Below, piece by piece: positions 49,807-61,889 of a stretch of DNA of 64,000 nucleotides. Where the stretch lies: NCBI GenBank assembly GCA_027627225.1, contig CM051029.1, forward strand, positions 72,030,578 to 72,094,577, given 5' to 3'. The DNA comes from Congeria kusceri (taxonomy: Eukaryota; Mollusca; Bivalvia; Myida; Dreissenidae). The notes beneath the pieces were generated by a model. It searched no databases, was not told the origin of the DNA, and was given only the letters and a program-made list of their open reading frames with translations. The position numbers were made by a program, and so were the translations under genes. The stretch's first letter is position 1. Each line of letters begins with the position of its first letter.

Positions 49807-51072
49807 CGTAATAGCGGCGGTATAGCCGTTTACATTTCAAATGATTTGTTAAAAGATAACTTTATTTTTCAAATATGTCAAAATTATAAGGACTGTATAG
49901 TTATGTATATTAAAAGTTATGTATATAGTTCTATGAGAGATATAATATTGTATATAGCTTATGTTTCACCAGAAGGGTCACCAATACATGCGAAAATGAA
50001 TGAGACAAATGGAATTAAAGTTATTGATTTTAATATTTCAGCTCTAAGAGCCCTCTACCCAGATGCATATATAAATTTTGCGGGCGACTTGAATGCACGT
50101 ACTAAAAATGTATTAGATTACATACCAGATGATAATATAGATAACATATTCAATATGTATGTTGACTATAACTCTGATATTTTCGATCTTCCACGGAAGA
50201 ACAAAGATTTCGAAAGATATAATTTGTTTGGAAAGTCTCTCAGTGAACTTTGTTGTTCACATGATATGCATATTTTAAATGGGCGTATGTGTGATGATGT
50301 TGTAGGAAATTTTACATGCCTTACTAATAATGGCGCTAGTGTTGTTGATTACCACATTGTATCTACAGAACTATTTTCGCATGTTAGTTATTTTAATATT
50401 GATATGCGTGACGAATCCGATCATTTGTCTGTATGTTCTAAATTATTATTAGGCAAAACAAAAAGCACTTACGTTGACACTCGCGAACACAATCGCGTAC
50501 AAAACTGTAGCGAAGGCCTGGTTAAAATAGAAAAATATAAATGGAAGGATACGCACAAGGATAAATTCCTAAGATTATTTGAAAATAAATGTAACTCTGA
50601 ACATGCGGAGATATTAAATTTAATCGCTAACGAGGACATTGGCGGCACAGTTAATCGAATAATATGTTTCTACAAATACTCAGCATCCGAAATGAGGGTA
50701 AATTATAAAACTAACTCTCAAAGTAGCAATGACAACTCAGATAACCAGCCATGGTGGGATAAAGAATGTAATGTGGCTTAACAATCGAAGTACGCGGCAC
50801 TACGGAAGTTTCGAGCGACTAACAATGTATTGGATTATCAGTGTTATGTAACGCTCCGTAGGGAGTTTAAAAATATTGGTTTTGCTAAAAAACAATTATA
50901 TCAAACCGCAAAAAGAAACGAGTTAGTTTTATCTCGTTCAAACCCAAAGTTATTTTTGACATTAATAAAGGGTACTCAAAACGTAAGAAATAAAGATACT
51001 CCTTATATAGACGCAGGTGCGTGGCATGACTATTCTAAAGCCTTCTTTTTAAGGAACATCAACCAAATTTAA
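49807..51072 (+). pseudogene. LINE endonuclease remainder
   Basis: Same frame as the preceding part. Contains INFAGDLNARTKN, VVDYHIVSTELF and RDESDHLSVCSKLL, the D/N/H catalytic motifs of an APE endonuclease. A TAA at 50779 interrupts it, and the frame is lost near a T run at about 51045, where the PNLSDLYLES reading begins in another frame. Confidence 0.75.
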
Positions 51073-52034
51073 GCGATCTATATTTAGAGTCGTATGATGA
51101 GCAGGATCAAATCTTGGATTCCGAAATAACCGATGAGGAACTAACGCAAAGTATTTTAAAAATTAAATGTGGAAAGTCGCAAGGGACTGATGGTATTTGA
51201 GCCGAATTTTACAAAACTACAATTCATATAATAAAACCGATACTCCTTGCCTTGTTTAATCAGATTTTATTTACTGGACATTTCCCAGCTATTTGGCGAG
51301 ATGGTATTATCGTCCCGGTGTTTAAGTCAGGTGCAAAAGATGACCCTTCTAACTATAGGGGTATATCACTAATTAATGTAATGTATAAAATATTCTCTAA
51401 TATTGTGTATAACAGGTTATGCAAATGGGCCGATTTATATGACAAAATCGAAGAATCACAAGCTGGTTTCCGTTCCGGATATTCAACGATCGATAATTTA
51501 TTTTCTCTTCAAAGCATGGTTCAAAAATAGATATGTAGACCCGGGGGTAGATTTTATGTTTTATACGTGGACTTCCAAAAGGCCTTTGATGGGTTGATTC
51601 TTCACAAATTATTTACAACAATGTTTAGGAATGGAGTAAGGGGCAAGCTATTTCAAGTATTAAAATCTATGTATTCCAATTTACACGGATGTGTGCTAGT
51701 TAATGATAATTACGCTACACAAAACTTTAAATGTAACATAGGGACTAGACAAGGGGACGTAAGTAGCACTACAATCTTCAACCTGTACATAAACGAGTTG
51801 TCTCCCTTCCTAAGATCTAAAGGTCATAGGGGCATCTTTATCACCGATGAAATTTCAGATATAATATGTATTCTTTTTGCAGACGACGTTGCGAGCTGCG
51901 CCGATACTGTTGTTGAGTTACAATCACAATTGAACTCCATTTCTGAATTTTGTAAAAGCACTGGTATGAAAATTAACCAACAAAAGACTGAACTAATCGT
52001 ATTTAGAAACGGCGGTCCACTTAGATCATACTAA
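51060..52034 (+). pseudogene. LINE reverse transcriptase, broken
   Basis: Reads ITDEELTQSILKIKCGKSQG, a TGA, then FPAIWRDGIIVPVFKSG, YRGISLINVMYKIFSN, QAGFRSGYST, a TAG, then YVDFQKAFD, GTRQGDVSSTTIFNLYINEL and the catalytic FADD. It stops after the RT core. The GxRQGD form and the neighbouring ORF1 type differ from the element at 11567. Confidence 0.8.
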
Positions 52035-52189
52035 CAATGGGTTTATGACGACAAGCCGGTTAATGTCACATCAGTGTATAAATACATATGGGTCTACTTT
52101 TTACGCCAAAATTATCATGGAGAAAAGCTAAAGAAAAACTCGCGGCTCAGGCCAGAAAATCCATCCAAATGAGTTGTGTTGAGTCAATT

Positions 52190-53112
52190 TAAATCTACAT
52201 ATTTCTTTTTCATTATTTCATTAACAAACAATGCTATGTTTTTTAATTTTCTGTCATCTAAAGTTTGCATAAGATTACAGAAATTATGAAAATTATGTTC
52301 GCCATTAAACCATGCAAAAATATATATTTGCCTCTCTGGGCTATATTTAGGACATTAAAAAAAGCATGAAACTCGCCTTCAATACCGTTGTCAAAACAGT
52401 GAACTAAACAATAACTACAAATACGGTTTTCCCTTGAAATCCCTAAATGTCGACCAGTTTCAATGGCTAATTTATGACTATAACAGCGGAATCTAGCTAA
52501 TGATTTTCGAACAAAGAATGGTATATCAATTTAACATAGATTTAAAGTGTTTGTATGTATCACATCTTGGGGAACTTCTAATGCTTTCTAGCCAGTTCTG
52601 TGTTTTACAATCAACCAGTCTTTAATGTTTAAACGACAGTAAAATAACTCTATCTTTCCTACCTCTTGACTAAGCCAAACAAAACCAAACCCATACATGA
52701 ACAAAATATTTTTTATATATGTAACCCAATTTTTTCTTCTAATATCGTCTTGTCGTTTTAACATTATATAACAATTTCTTGGATATCGATTTTCTGTCAA
52801 ACTAATTAACTTACACCAATATTTAATGCATTTTACATGGTGTTCTATACAAAGAGGTAATCTACCACATTCTCGTAAAACAACACTGTCATTGACACAG
52901 TTATTTACACCAAGAAAATCTTAACAATACAGAATTTGAACTTGTTTAAGAACATCTGAGAATTCTATTCCGTATATTTCCGATCCATAAGTAAATATAG
53001 GATTGACCATGGAATCAAACAATTTAAAACAATCAGTATGCGAAAAATATCCAAAATATTTCTGGTAAGATTCAAAAAATGAAAAAGAAAGACGTAGATT
53101 TAAATTGACTCA
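52190..53112 (-). pseudogene. Inverted 3' part of the LINE
   Basis: On the minus strand: FDSMVNPIFTYGSEIYGIEF, LRECGRLPLCIEHHVKC, NRYPRNCYIMLKRQDDIRRK and MYGFGFVWLSQEVG. This is the post-RT region expected next after the plus-strand fragment. Several stops. Confidence 0.75.
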
Positions 53113-53284
53113 ACTCAATTTATGATATTTCTGTAATTTGTACTCTGTATTTTGGGCCGGTGGCCTATATTTACATAATAAACTGTTGTCTTGTTTTGTC
53201 TTGTCTATACAGTGTATTTGTCTAAAATTATATGTATATTGAAATGCTTATATGTATGTGTATTATGTATTTTCAAATAACTTG

Positions 53285-54415
53285 GCAGAAGTGATAAGCA
53301 TGATGAGACGGAGTGTCGCGCGCAAGATCCAGGTCCCTAGGTCCAACTTCAAGGTCACAATTCAAAGTTAAAGGTCAAAGGTCAAAGGTCAAATATAAGA
53401 AATCAATTCTAACCACATTGTCCGGAGCATATCTTTGTCAAGCGTGGCTGGATTTTCAAATAACTTAACAGAAGTGACAAGCATAGTAAGATGGAGTGTC
53501 GCGAATAAGAACCAGGTCCCTAGGTCCAATGTGAAGGTCACAATTCAAGGTCAAAATTCAAATTTAATAAATCAATCCTAAACACAATGTCTGGATCAGA
53601 TTTTTGTCCAGCATGGATATATTTTCAAACAACTTGGGTCCAAGGACAAAGTCACAATTAAAGGTCAAAGGTCAAATTTAAGAAATCGATCTTAAATATT
53701 TTGTCCGGAGCATATCATTGTTCAGAATGGATGGATTTCTAATAACCTGGCAGAAGTGACAACCAAAGTGACAAGCATAGTGAGACGGAGTGTCGCGCAG
53801 AAAAACCAGGTCCCTGGGTCCAAGGACAAAGTCACAATTAAAGGTCAAAGGTCAAATTTAAGAAATCGATCTTAAATATTTTGTCCGGAGCATATCATTG
53901 TTCAGCATGGATGGATTTCCAATAACCTGGCAGAAGTGACAACCAAATTTAAAAAATCAGTCCTAAACACTTTGTCAGGAGCATATCTTTGTCCAGCATG
54001 GATAGATTTTCAAATCACCTCGCAGAAGTGACAAGCATGGTGAGACGGCGTGTCACTAGGTCCAAGGTCAAGGTCACAATTCAAAGACAAATTTAAGATA
54101 TCTATCCTAAACACTTTGTTTGGAGCATATCATTGTCCAGCATAGATGAATTTTGAATTAACAAGCATGTTAAGACAGAGTGTCGCGCGCAATAACCAGG
54201 TTCCTAGGTTCAAGGTCAAGGTCACAATTCAAGGTCAAGGGTCAAATATAAGAAATCAATCCTTAACATTTAATGCAGAGCATATCTTCACCCAACATGG
54301 ATGGATTTTCAAATAACTTGGCAGAAGTGACAAGCATGGTGAGGTGTAGTGTCGCGCGCAAGAATCAGGTCCCTATGTCCTAGGTCAAGGTCACAATTCA
54401 AGGTCAAATGCGTAG
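53285..54415. repeat. Tandem ~190-bp repeat ('agacggagtgtcgcgc')
   Basis: Units with 'gtgacaagcat.gtgagacggagtgtcgcgc', 'ccaggtccctaggtcca', 'aaggtcacaattcaagg' and 'ttgtccggagcatatc' recur from 53295 to 54355. Two neighbouring units (53637 and 53819) share an almost identical 100-bp stretch. Confidence 0.85.
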
Positions 54416-55290
54416 TGTCAGCGTCAACGTTTTGTTTCCGCTCTCTAACTCGAGAACGAATTGAGCTATTGTAATGAAACTTCATACATAGATACCTTAT
54501 TGCAAGACCTCGCTTTGGATTGCATATGTGGTGGGAGGGCTCAAGGTCAAGGTCACTGTTACTAAAAATAAAGAACGGTTTCTGCTCAATAACTTGAGAA
54601 CGCATTGAGATATTTTAATGAAAATTAATCCGTAGATACCCTATATAGAGACCTCGCTTGGGATTGCAAATCGGGTGGGTAGGATCAAGGTAACTGTTAC
54701 TAAAAATAGAAAAACGGTTTCGGCTTAATAACTTGAGAACGCATGGAGATATTTTAATGAAAACGTAATTCATAGATTTCTTATATAGTGATCTTGCTTG
54801 GGCTTGCATACGGTGTTGGTGTGGTCCAGGTCAAGGTCACTGTAACTCAAAATATAAAAACAGTTTCTGCTCAATAAATTGAGCATGAATTGAGATATTT
54901 TAATGAAAACTTAATACATAGATTTCTTATATTGAGACCTCGCTTGATTTTACATATCGTGTTGGTGGGGTCAAGGTCATGGTCACTGTTACTAAAAAAA
55001 TAAAAACAGTTTCTGCTCAATAACTTGAGAAATAATAGAGATATTTCAATGAAACTTCATATATAGATATATTATATCAAGACCTCGCTTGGGATTGCAA
55101 ATGGGGTGGATGGAATCAAGGTCACCATTACTTAAAATCGGCAAACAAGTTTCTGCTCAATAGCTTTAGAAAACATTGAGATATTTTAATGAGACTGTAT
55201 ATTTTGATACCTTATATCTAGACCTCAATTGGGATTGCATATGGGGTAGGTGGGGTCAAGGTCAAGGTCACAATTTCGAAATTTCATGCA
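54415..55290. repeat. Tandem ~115-165-bp repeat ('ataacttgagaacg')
   Basis: Units with 'ctcaataacttgagaacg', 'gagatattttaatgaaa', 'gacctcgcttgggattgca' and 'tcaaggtcaaggtcact' recur about six times. Confidence 0.85.
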
Positions 55291-57489
55291 TTTTATTCGA
55301 AAAAGTTGGTTTTCGGGAAATTTCTACGTTCCTGGTTTATTTTGGCATCTTGATTATATATTTAAGAATATATATGGAATAGTTTTGATACCTCAACTCA
55401 CCACTTAGAGAGAGGCTTTGGAGATGAATTAGATGCACGAATACCATGACTCTACCTTATTAGTTTTTCAATTGTTTTCAATTGTTTCTTTTTAGTCATT
55501 GAATCTTTACCCCAAAAAAGCATCTATGACGGGAGTATTTTTTGACAATGGCACCCTTGTTTATATTAACTTGAGTTCAAATTTCTCAGTTGTAATGGCA
55601 GTAAGTAAACAAAAGAAAATTATATAAAAGATTCTTTAGAAACTCTGAGACCAATTTCATATATTTAATAAATAAACATGTCAAGGATAAGAATTTTAAC
55701 CAGATTACCAGGTTTTCCGAAGGAAAACTCAGCTATTGGATTGGCGAATGTCGGCTGGGGTTGTGAACATACTCTTTTCGAGTCCAGCTCCTACATTTCT
55801 CAAAGGATTTCGACCAACATTTCACATAACTATTGTCACCAAGTGCCTCAGCGCATATTGTCGGGCTCTAATGATTCGATCATTTTGCGAGCATTATGTT
55901 CCTTTGTTTATTTTTCAAATATGTATTATGTAGTGAAAAATCTTTTCCGAGGGCAACTCCTCCGAAATTTTTCAACGGATTTCGACCAAAATTTCACAGA
56001 ACTACTGTAATGCAGGTACCCAGCGCATATTGTCAGGCTTTTATAATATGGCATATATGGCGGATTTATGGATATTTCAAGCCTGGCAGTTTTCTGGCCT
56101 GAGCCGAATTTATGGCTTGATACGGATTTATGGAATTTGAATCCGACATGGAAAAGTCCTGAAATCCGTACAGATCCATTGAAATCGGGAGGGGGGGGGG
56201 GGGATAAGTGTGTGGGAGGGTTAGGTCTTATTTTTTCACTTTCAATAAAATTACAGTCATAGAAAAACTTCTTCCAGCTGTTGGAAATTGAAACTTAATT
56301 TTCACATTTCTATATCTCTTGTATGTAAGATGTTTTTGAAATTCACTAGACCTGTCAAGCATTACTCATTGGCAATTTGTGAGGTAACTTGCATTACACA
56401 ACACTGAATACGTGAATAGTGGTTAACCATTAAAGCATTTTGTATGTGTGCACATTGTTTTCTGTATTTGATCAAATTTGTAACTAATATAAATTATGAT
56501 ATATTTAATATTGACAGTTAACAGTTATAATTTTATATGAATACATTAGCAAAAATGACAAATTTCGTTTGTTCTTGTTTGACTCAAGAATTAAACAACT
56601 TTTACAATAAGCTTTATTAACAGTTATGGTACAGGGTGCCGTTTAAAAGAAGCTGGTGGGGAAGTTGGAATGTTTGACATCTGTTCATGTGTCAGCATTG
56701 ACAATAGAAAAACTATTTTGACAATATTACTTTACAAATACGTGTGGTAAGTTGGTTACCAGGGTAAAGAAATATATACCTAGGTCCTTACTTGTTTATG
56801 ACTATGAGTTTTTTATGTTTGTTTTTAATAAGCACTGGTAAGCCAATCAGCTAAATACATATGACAGCTCGACAAATGATTCAAGACCATTTTAACGTTC
56901 ATTTTCACATCAAGTCACAACAGTGAGGTCTTCGTCTTTGCCAGTACATATTGCTAGTTTCACTTTGGGCTATCATGGCCCTCTTGTTTAAAAAGTTGTT
57001 TGCCTTCTAATATTTCATAATTCCACGTGGATATTGAATTTAAAAAGAGACTAATATTCATTCAGACTAGCCCAGAGGGGCAGCTGTGGGAGAACCAAAA
57101 AGGAGCAGGGTACAGCATCTTTCCACATTTATTTTCACATACGTATGTCTGCCTGAACTTTACTTGCTTTACAGTACTTTTATATAAGCAAACACGTGCA
57201 GGAAGCCTAATTATGTATTTTTAACAATCCGTGAAGAGTCCCTATAAAACGAAATTATAGGTTTGAAAAATGGATTATTTTATAATTGACAATTTGAATA
57301 GATTCTATGGAATATATAAGCAAAAGTAACTGAAAGGAAATAACAGTTCACATTTTAGATCATTTTTTATTTACATAATCAATTAAGGGCATTGTGACAT
57401 GTTTTGGTTATAAAACTGCCTTAACAGTTAACCGCGAGTTCATGGATATTTATAAGAAGTGATATTCATTGTGACGGCGTTTGTGAAAC

Positions 57490-57593
57490 AGATAGTTTCA
57501 AAAGTGACATATAGTTTTCAACAGTGACAGATTGTTTCAAAAGTGACAAATAGTTTCAACAGTGACAGCTAGTTTCAACAGTAACACATAGTT
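57490..57593. repeat. ~21-bp tandem repeat, copy B counterpart
   Basis: Same unit as 40699-40803 ('agtttcaacagtgacag'). Confidence 0.85.
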
Positions 57594-58469
57594 TCACGAT
57601 TGCCCTATGTTATACAGAATATTTGACTGGTAGATATCACCAATTTATGGAAATCCAATATTTATAAAAAGTAATATATATTGTGACGGCGCTCTGAATC
57701 AAACCGATAGTTTCAACAACATACAGATAGTTCCTCAATAGCCCTTTGCTTTGCAGGAGTTTGGACTGTAAGATATTTGTCAGCTTCACTTTATTGCTAC
57801 AGTCAGAAGTTGCACAATAAAATGTACCTTGAATATCTCAGAAACCAATTATATTAGGTTAGATACCAGTTAATCATTGTGTATCCCTCCGTGGTCCAAT
57901 CGAAAGTAGTAGTGCCTATTACTAAAGATGTCCCTTTCTCTTCTGGTATAAAAGCCAGACATGCCTTTTGTGATTATTTCAAATATTCCATGTGTGTCTA
58001 AAATACTTTGGTGTATTACATTGGAGGCTAACTTGAAAGGTGAACTTTTGGGGTGTGTTTACTGTGGTATGGGGATTTTGTCGAAATATGACTGCCGAAA
58101 CCCTGTTTTCTACCGGTGTCTGCATTCAGTCGAGTTGTATTTCTTAGAAGTAACATAAAATTTCTTTTTTATTGCAATTTTTGGAAGGCGAAAGATTCAT
58201 CTTTAAAATGATACCATGCTTGCACAATCTTAAATAAAGGAAAGGCTGGAAAAATGCTCGAAAAGATCGCCGTTTTATAATGGGACCCTATGGGAATTGA
58301 ATTACTGGTATCTAACCATAAATAATTTAATACAAATTGAGTTTCGCAAACCTTCGTGTAGCACGTGTTACACTGCAGTAAACTATAAGAAACATTCTAT
58401 TGAAATACATTTGGAGTTGCATTTTTATGCATAGCTACTCCATGCACATGTATTAGTATTGTACCTAAG

Positions 58470-58725
58470 AAATAATTTTCGATTTATAGTTGTTTATCGG
58501 CTAATAAACAACTATTTGGAGTTCTGATGCGTATTAATATACCGTATCAGAACGACAAATTGGTGTTTATTAGCCGAAAAACATCGATAATGTGAAAAAA
58601 TGTTCGATTCAAACATGGCCTGACAACATTCTCTGCAATTACAATTGCGAACTATATTTTGCAGTTTTGGAACTTTTGTTCGGGTTGTTTATTGGTAGTT
58701 TAACAACGGCGAATTTTTTCTTGTT
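58470..58725. repeat. Dispersed repeat related to 19960-20270
   Basis: Carries 'gttctgatgcgta', 'gtatcagaacgacaaat', 'tgtttattagccgaaaa' and 'gttgtttattggtagtttaac'. Part of the insertion in copy B. Confidence 0.7.
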
Positions 58726-58837
58726 TATAAAATAACTGCGCGTGTCATGTTAAAATTAATAATTGGGTACGCAAATCCTTTAAATCTACCCAAACACTGT
58801 ACAGTCAGTTTATATATAAATAACGAACTGAAACATT

Positions 58838-60015
58838 TAAAATGTTATGCCCCCGAAGGGAACTTCGGGGCATATAGCAATCGCATCGTCCGTCCGTCTG
58901 TCAGTCCGTCCGTCCCGCATCTTGTGCGGAGCATAACTCCATTAGTGTTGAAGGGACAATGAGAGGAAGTGCAGAGCACAAGGACCATAACTCTTTCTTT
59001 AATATTTGCAGAGCAATTGCCCATTTATTACTTTTATTGTGCGGAGCATAACCCCAATAGTATTGAGAGATTCAAATGAAACTTCATATAATGAATAAGG
59101 ACAATGAGAGTATATGTACAATAACCACAACTCTTTCTTCAATATTTATAAAGTCATTGCCCTTTCTTTCATTTTATTGTGCGAAGTTTTAGTTTTCTTA
59201 TGCGGAGCACACTATCATTAGTATTGAAGGGATTCAAATGCAACTTCATCGAATGGTAGTAGACAATGAGAGGAACTGCAGAGTGCAAGGACCATAACTA
59301 GTTCTTCAATATAACGGAGTTATTGCCCTTTTTTTAATGTTATTGTATCGAACGGATTCAATGCAACTTCATCGAATGGTAGTAGACAATGGGAGGAACC
59401 GCAGAGTGCAAGGACCTTAACCAGTTCTTCAATATCACGAAGCTATTGCCCTTTGTTTAATGTTCTTGTATCGAAGGGATTCAAATGCAACTTCATCGAA
59501 TGGTAGTAGACAATGGGAGGAACCGCAGAGTGCAAGGACCTTAACCAGTTCTTCAATATCACGAAGCTATTGCCCTTTGTTTAATGTTCTTGTATCGAAG
59601 GGATTCAAATGCAACTTCATCGAATGGTAGTAGACAATGAGAGGAACTGCAGAGTGCAAGGACCATGACTAGTTCTTCAATATAACGGAGTTATTGCCCT
59701 TTGTTTACTGTTCTTGTATCGAAGGGATTCAAATGAAACTTCATATAATGATAGAAGACAATGAGAGAAAGTGCAGAGTACAAGGACCATACCTCTTAAA
59801 TATGAATGGAGTTATTATCCTTTGTTTATTTGTGTGCAGAGCATGATTCCATTAGTATTGAAGGGATTTAAAATAAAACCACATATGTTGATAGAGAACT
59901 TTGAGAAGAAGTGCAGACTACAAGGATCATAACTCATTCTTCAATATTTACGGAGTTATCGTCCTTTTTTGTGCCGATAATTACTTGTCACATCCTGTGA
60001 CAAGCCTTGTTTTCT
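58838..60015. repeat. Dispersed repeat with ~124-bp tandem core
   Basis: Opens with 'tatgcccccgaagggaac' facing 'cttcggggcata', then 'gtccgtccgtctgtcagtcc'. Units 'aagggattcaaatgcaac', 'atggtagtagacaatg' and 'gcagagtgcaaggacc' repeat at about 124-bp spacing from 59230. It ends 'acttgtcacatcctgtgacaag', a palindrome. Confidence 0.85.
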
Positions 60016-60500
60016 GTTATTTGCAATTATAAATGTTCTTATATATGCTGAGAAATATATACATGTATAGGTTTTACATGCAATAGCCATACAATACACT
60101 TGTACGTTTGCCACTAATCAGTGTGACTCATATGCGTTGCCGTATTTTATGATCATTATACGAAACCAAAAGTTAAATTTTAATCTGGTGGCTGTACATG
60201 TAACTGATAAAACAGTAGGTCCATACCTTGAACGTCGATAATATTAATTAAAGCCTATTCAGTATAAAGTGGGTGTTCTCATATGCAGAGGTGCTTATTA
60301 AGATCAGTAAATATATCAAATATGTACAATAGACGATACATGGAATTTACCCATAATTAATAAGGTAAAACAATATGTTTATTGTATAATTTTCGTTAGC
60401 ATACTATGACTTTAGAAGGTTTATTTAACACATGGGATCATTTGTTATAATTATTATTATACTTTTTAAAATCAAAAGTAGATTTTATGTTTTAATACTG

Positions 60501-60508
60501 TATAAAAG
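60501..60508 (+). promoter_or_regulatory. TATA box candidate of B-box gene copy B
   Basis: TATAAAAG, about 120 nt before the ATG at 60623. It is conserved in position with copy A. Confidence 0.45.
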
Positions 60509-60622
60509 TAAAACAATACACTATTATTTTAGATGGAAACATGTCGTGTTATCGCAAAATTTACATGTAGTTTAAAACTATTCCAGCTACATACTACAAT
60601 CGAAATAAGAAAAAGCTTGAAA

Positions 60623-61531
60623 ATGGCAACACGAAAGCAAGAAGAAGTCAATCAGGAAGTTTCAAGTGACACGATAGGAGAATGTGTTGTCATTAAATCA
60701 TGTGAGCCGTGCAGGAGAACACATTTAACAAGCACAGCGACAATTTTCTGTAACACCTGTAATGAGCTTCTTTGCGATCCGTGCAGAAATATCCATATAA
60801 TATATAAATCCGGCAAACACGATATTGTTGATCTTGCGTTTTTGGATTCGGCACCTGTTTTAGTGAACATGAAAGGCATGGACAAGTGTTCTGAGCACGG
60901 CAAAAAGATCAAGTTCTTCTGTGAAGACCATGCCAAGCTCTGCTGCAGTACGTGTGCGTTTATACACAGAAAATGCGACAACGTCAAAGAATTGACTAGC
61001 GTATCTACACACGAATCTGCAGAGATTCAGGACCTTATGTCGTTCCTATTAAAACTGGAATCCGAAACTAATTATATTATAGCGGACCGTAAACTGTCAG
61101 AAGCGGTATTAAGTGAAACAATTGCAAAACTCCCTGTAGAGGTCGATGAAAAGAGAGATCGTATTTTAAATATATTTGAAAAAGCAAAGAATAAGATGAT
61201 GACAGAGGCAAATAAGTTCAAAGACGAAGAGGCCAAGAGAGTAGGCGACAGAAATGAAGCTTCTTCTAAAGTAAAAAACGACATAAATGAAATACTACCG
61301 GTTTGTTCTGCTCTTGTTGAACATGGAACACCTCAACAAAAATATATTATCACCAAAACAATTCAGGAGAAAATAAAAGAAATAGAAACCCATATAACCG
61401 AGCAACGAAATACACATATCACTTCAAAGGTTTCCTTGACCTTTCCAAGAGATTTGACTTCACTTCTTACCGAGAAAGAAGATATTGTGAAACTGAATGT
61501 TGAACGACTCCGTACGCATACAGGTGTGTGA
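60623..61531 (+). CDS. B-box/coiled-coil protein (TRIM-like, no RING), copy B, intact first exon
   Basis: Starts MATRKQEEVNQEVSSD. An in-frame ATG at 60533 is possible, but the matching stretch in copy A is closed by a stop and the AAAATGG context favours 60623. The first B-box spans about residues 27-67 (CEPC, FCNTC, LLCDPC, H). The second follows a short linker (CSEHGKKIKFFCEDHAKLCC, STCAFIHRKC). A coiled coil rich in Glu/Lys runs from about residue 130 to 260. There is no RING, so E3 ligase activity is not implied. The exon ends at ACAG|GTGTGTG (61523); unspliced it stops at TGA 61531. By analogy with copy A a propeller exon should follow, but none is seen before the window ends. Confidence 0.85.
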   Translation: MATRKQEEVNQEVSSDTIGECVVIKSCEPCRRTHLTSTATIFCNTCNELLCDPCRNIHIIYKSGKHDIVDLAFLDSAPVLVNMKGMDKCSEHGKKIKFFCEDHAKLCCSTCAFIHRKCDNVKELTSVSTHESAEIQDLMSFLLKLESETNYIIADRKLSEAVLSETIAKLPVEVDEKRDRILNIFEKAKNKMMTEANKFKDEEAKRVGDRNEASSKVKNDINEILPVCSALVEHGTPQQKYIITKTIQEKIKEIETHITEQRNTHITSKVSLTFPRDLTSLLTEKEDIVKLNVERLRTHTGV

Positions 61532-61592
61532 TTATATGTTTAAATATGATTTTTTTATAAAGTATAGTCTCTTTGTAAGATAACGCAGTAAT

Positions 61593-61748
61593 GCACCTTC
61601 AATATTTTCCCCCAGGGGGGCCAATATTACCGGGATCTAAAAGTCTATATCCCGGGATCCGGAATCATTCGACGTGTCAAATTCACGCTTGTCGGGATTT
61701 GCTTTCAGTCTAAAGTCCCCCCCCCCCCTCCATTGAGGAAAAGGTGCA
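61593..61748. mobile_element. Dispersed inverted-repeat element in copy B
   Basis: Ends 'atgcaccttcaatattt' and 'gaggaaaaggtgcat' are partly complementary. Contains a C run (61720-61732) and 'tcccgggatccgg'. Absent from copy A. Same family as 16889-17052, which lies in reverse orientation. Confidence 0.75.
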
Positions 61749-61889
61749 TAAAACACGCTCACACATGGTGAGTGAGGACATACAGTTAACCAACAATACA
61801 CTGTGTTCATATCAGAGACATTTGCAAAAGCTCTTTGAAGTAGACAACATTAATTGTTTTTTCTCGTATATTAGGTGGGACATACACCT

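Larger units (their letters stand above)
49021..53112 (+). mobile_element. Decayed LINE with inverted 3' end
   Basis: Plus-strand remains of ORF1-like, endonuclease and RT sequence occupy 49021-52178. Stops lie at 49804, 50779, 51198 and 51528, and there is a frameshift near 51045. The remaining C-terminal part is on the minus strand at 53112-52190. The inversion is bounded by 'tgagtcaatttaaatctac' at 52178-52196 and its complement at 53094-53112. Confidence 0.85.
55560..61886. repeat. Segmental duplication, copy B
   Basis: About 6.3 kb homologous to 38790-43165. Extra material relative to copy A: about 58325-60250 (repeat block replacing about 165 bp of copy A) and 61593-61748 (a dispersed inverted-repeat element). 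Both copies carry a similar 62-65-codon frame (41180 and 57961, LEANLKGELLGCVYCG), but differences there are mostly replacement changes, so I do not call a gene. Confidence 0.92.

Noticed and set aside
57961..58158. Small Cys-containing protein conserved in both duplication copies (41180 and 57961)
   Set aside because: Differences between copies mostly change amino acids and the ends differ, so conservation is due to recent duplication, not selection.
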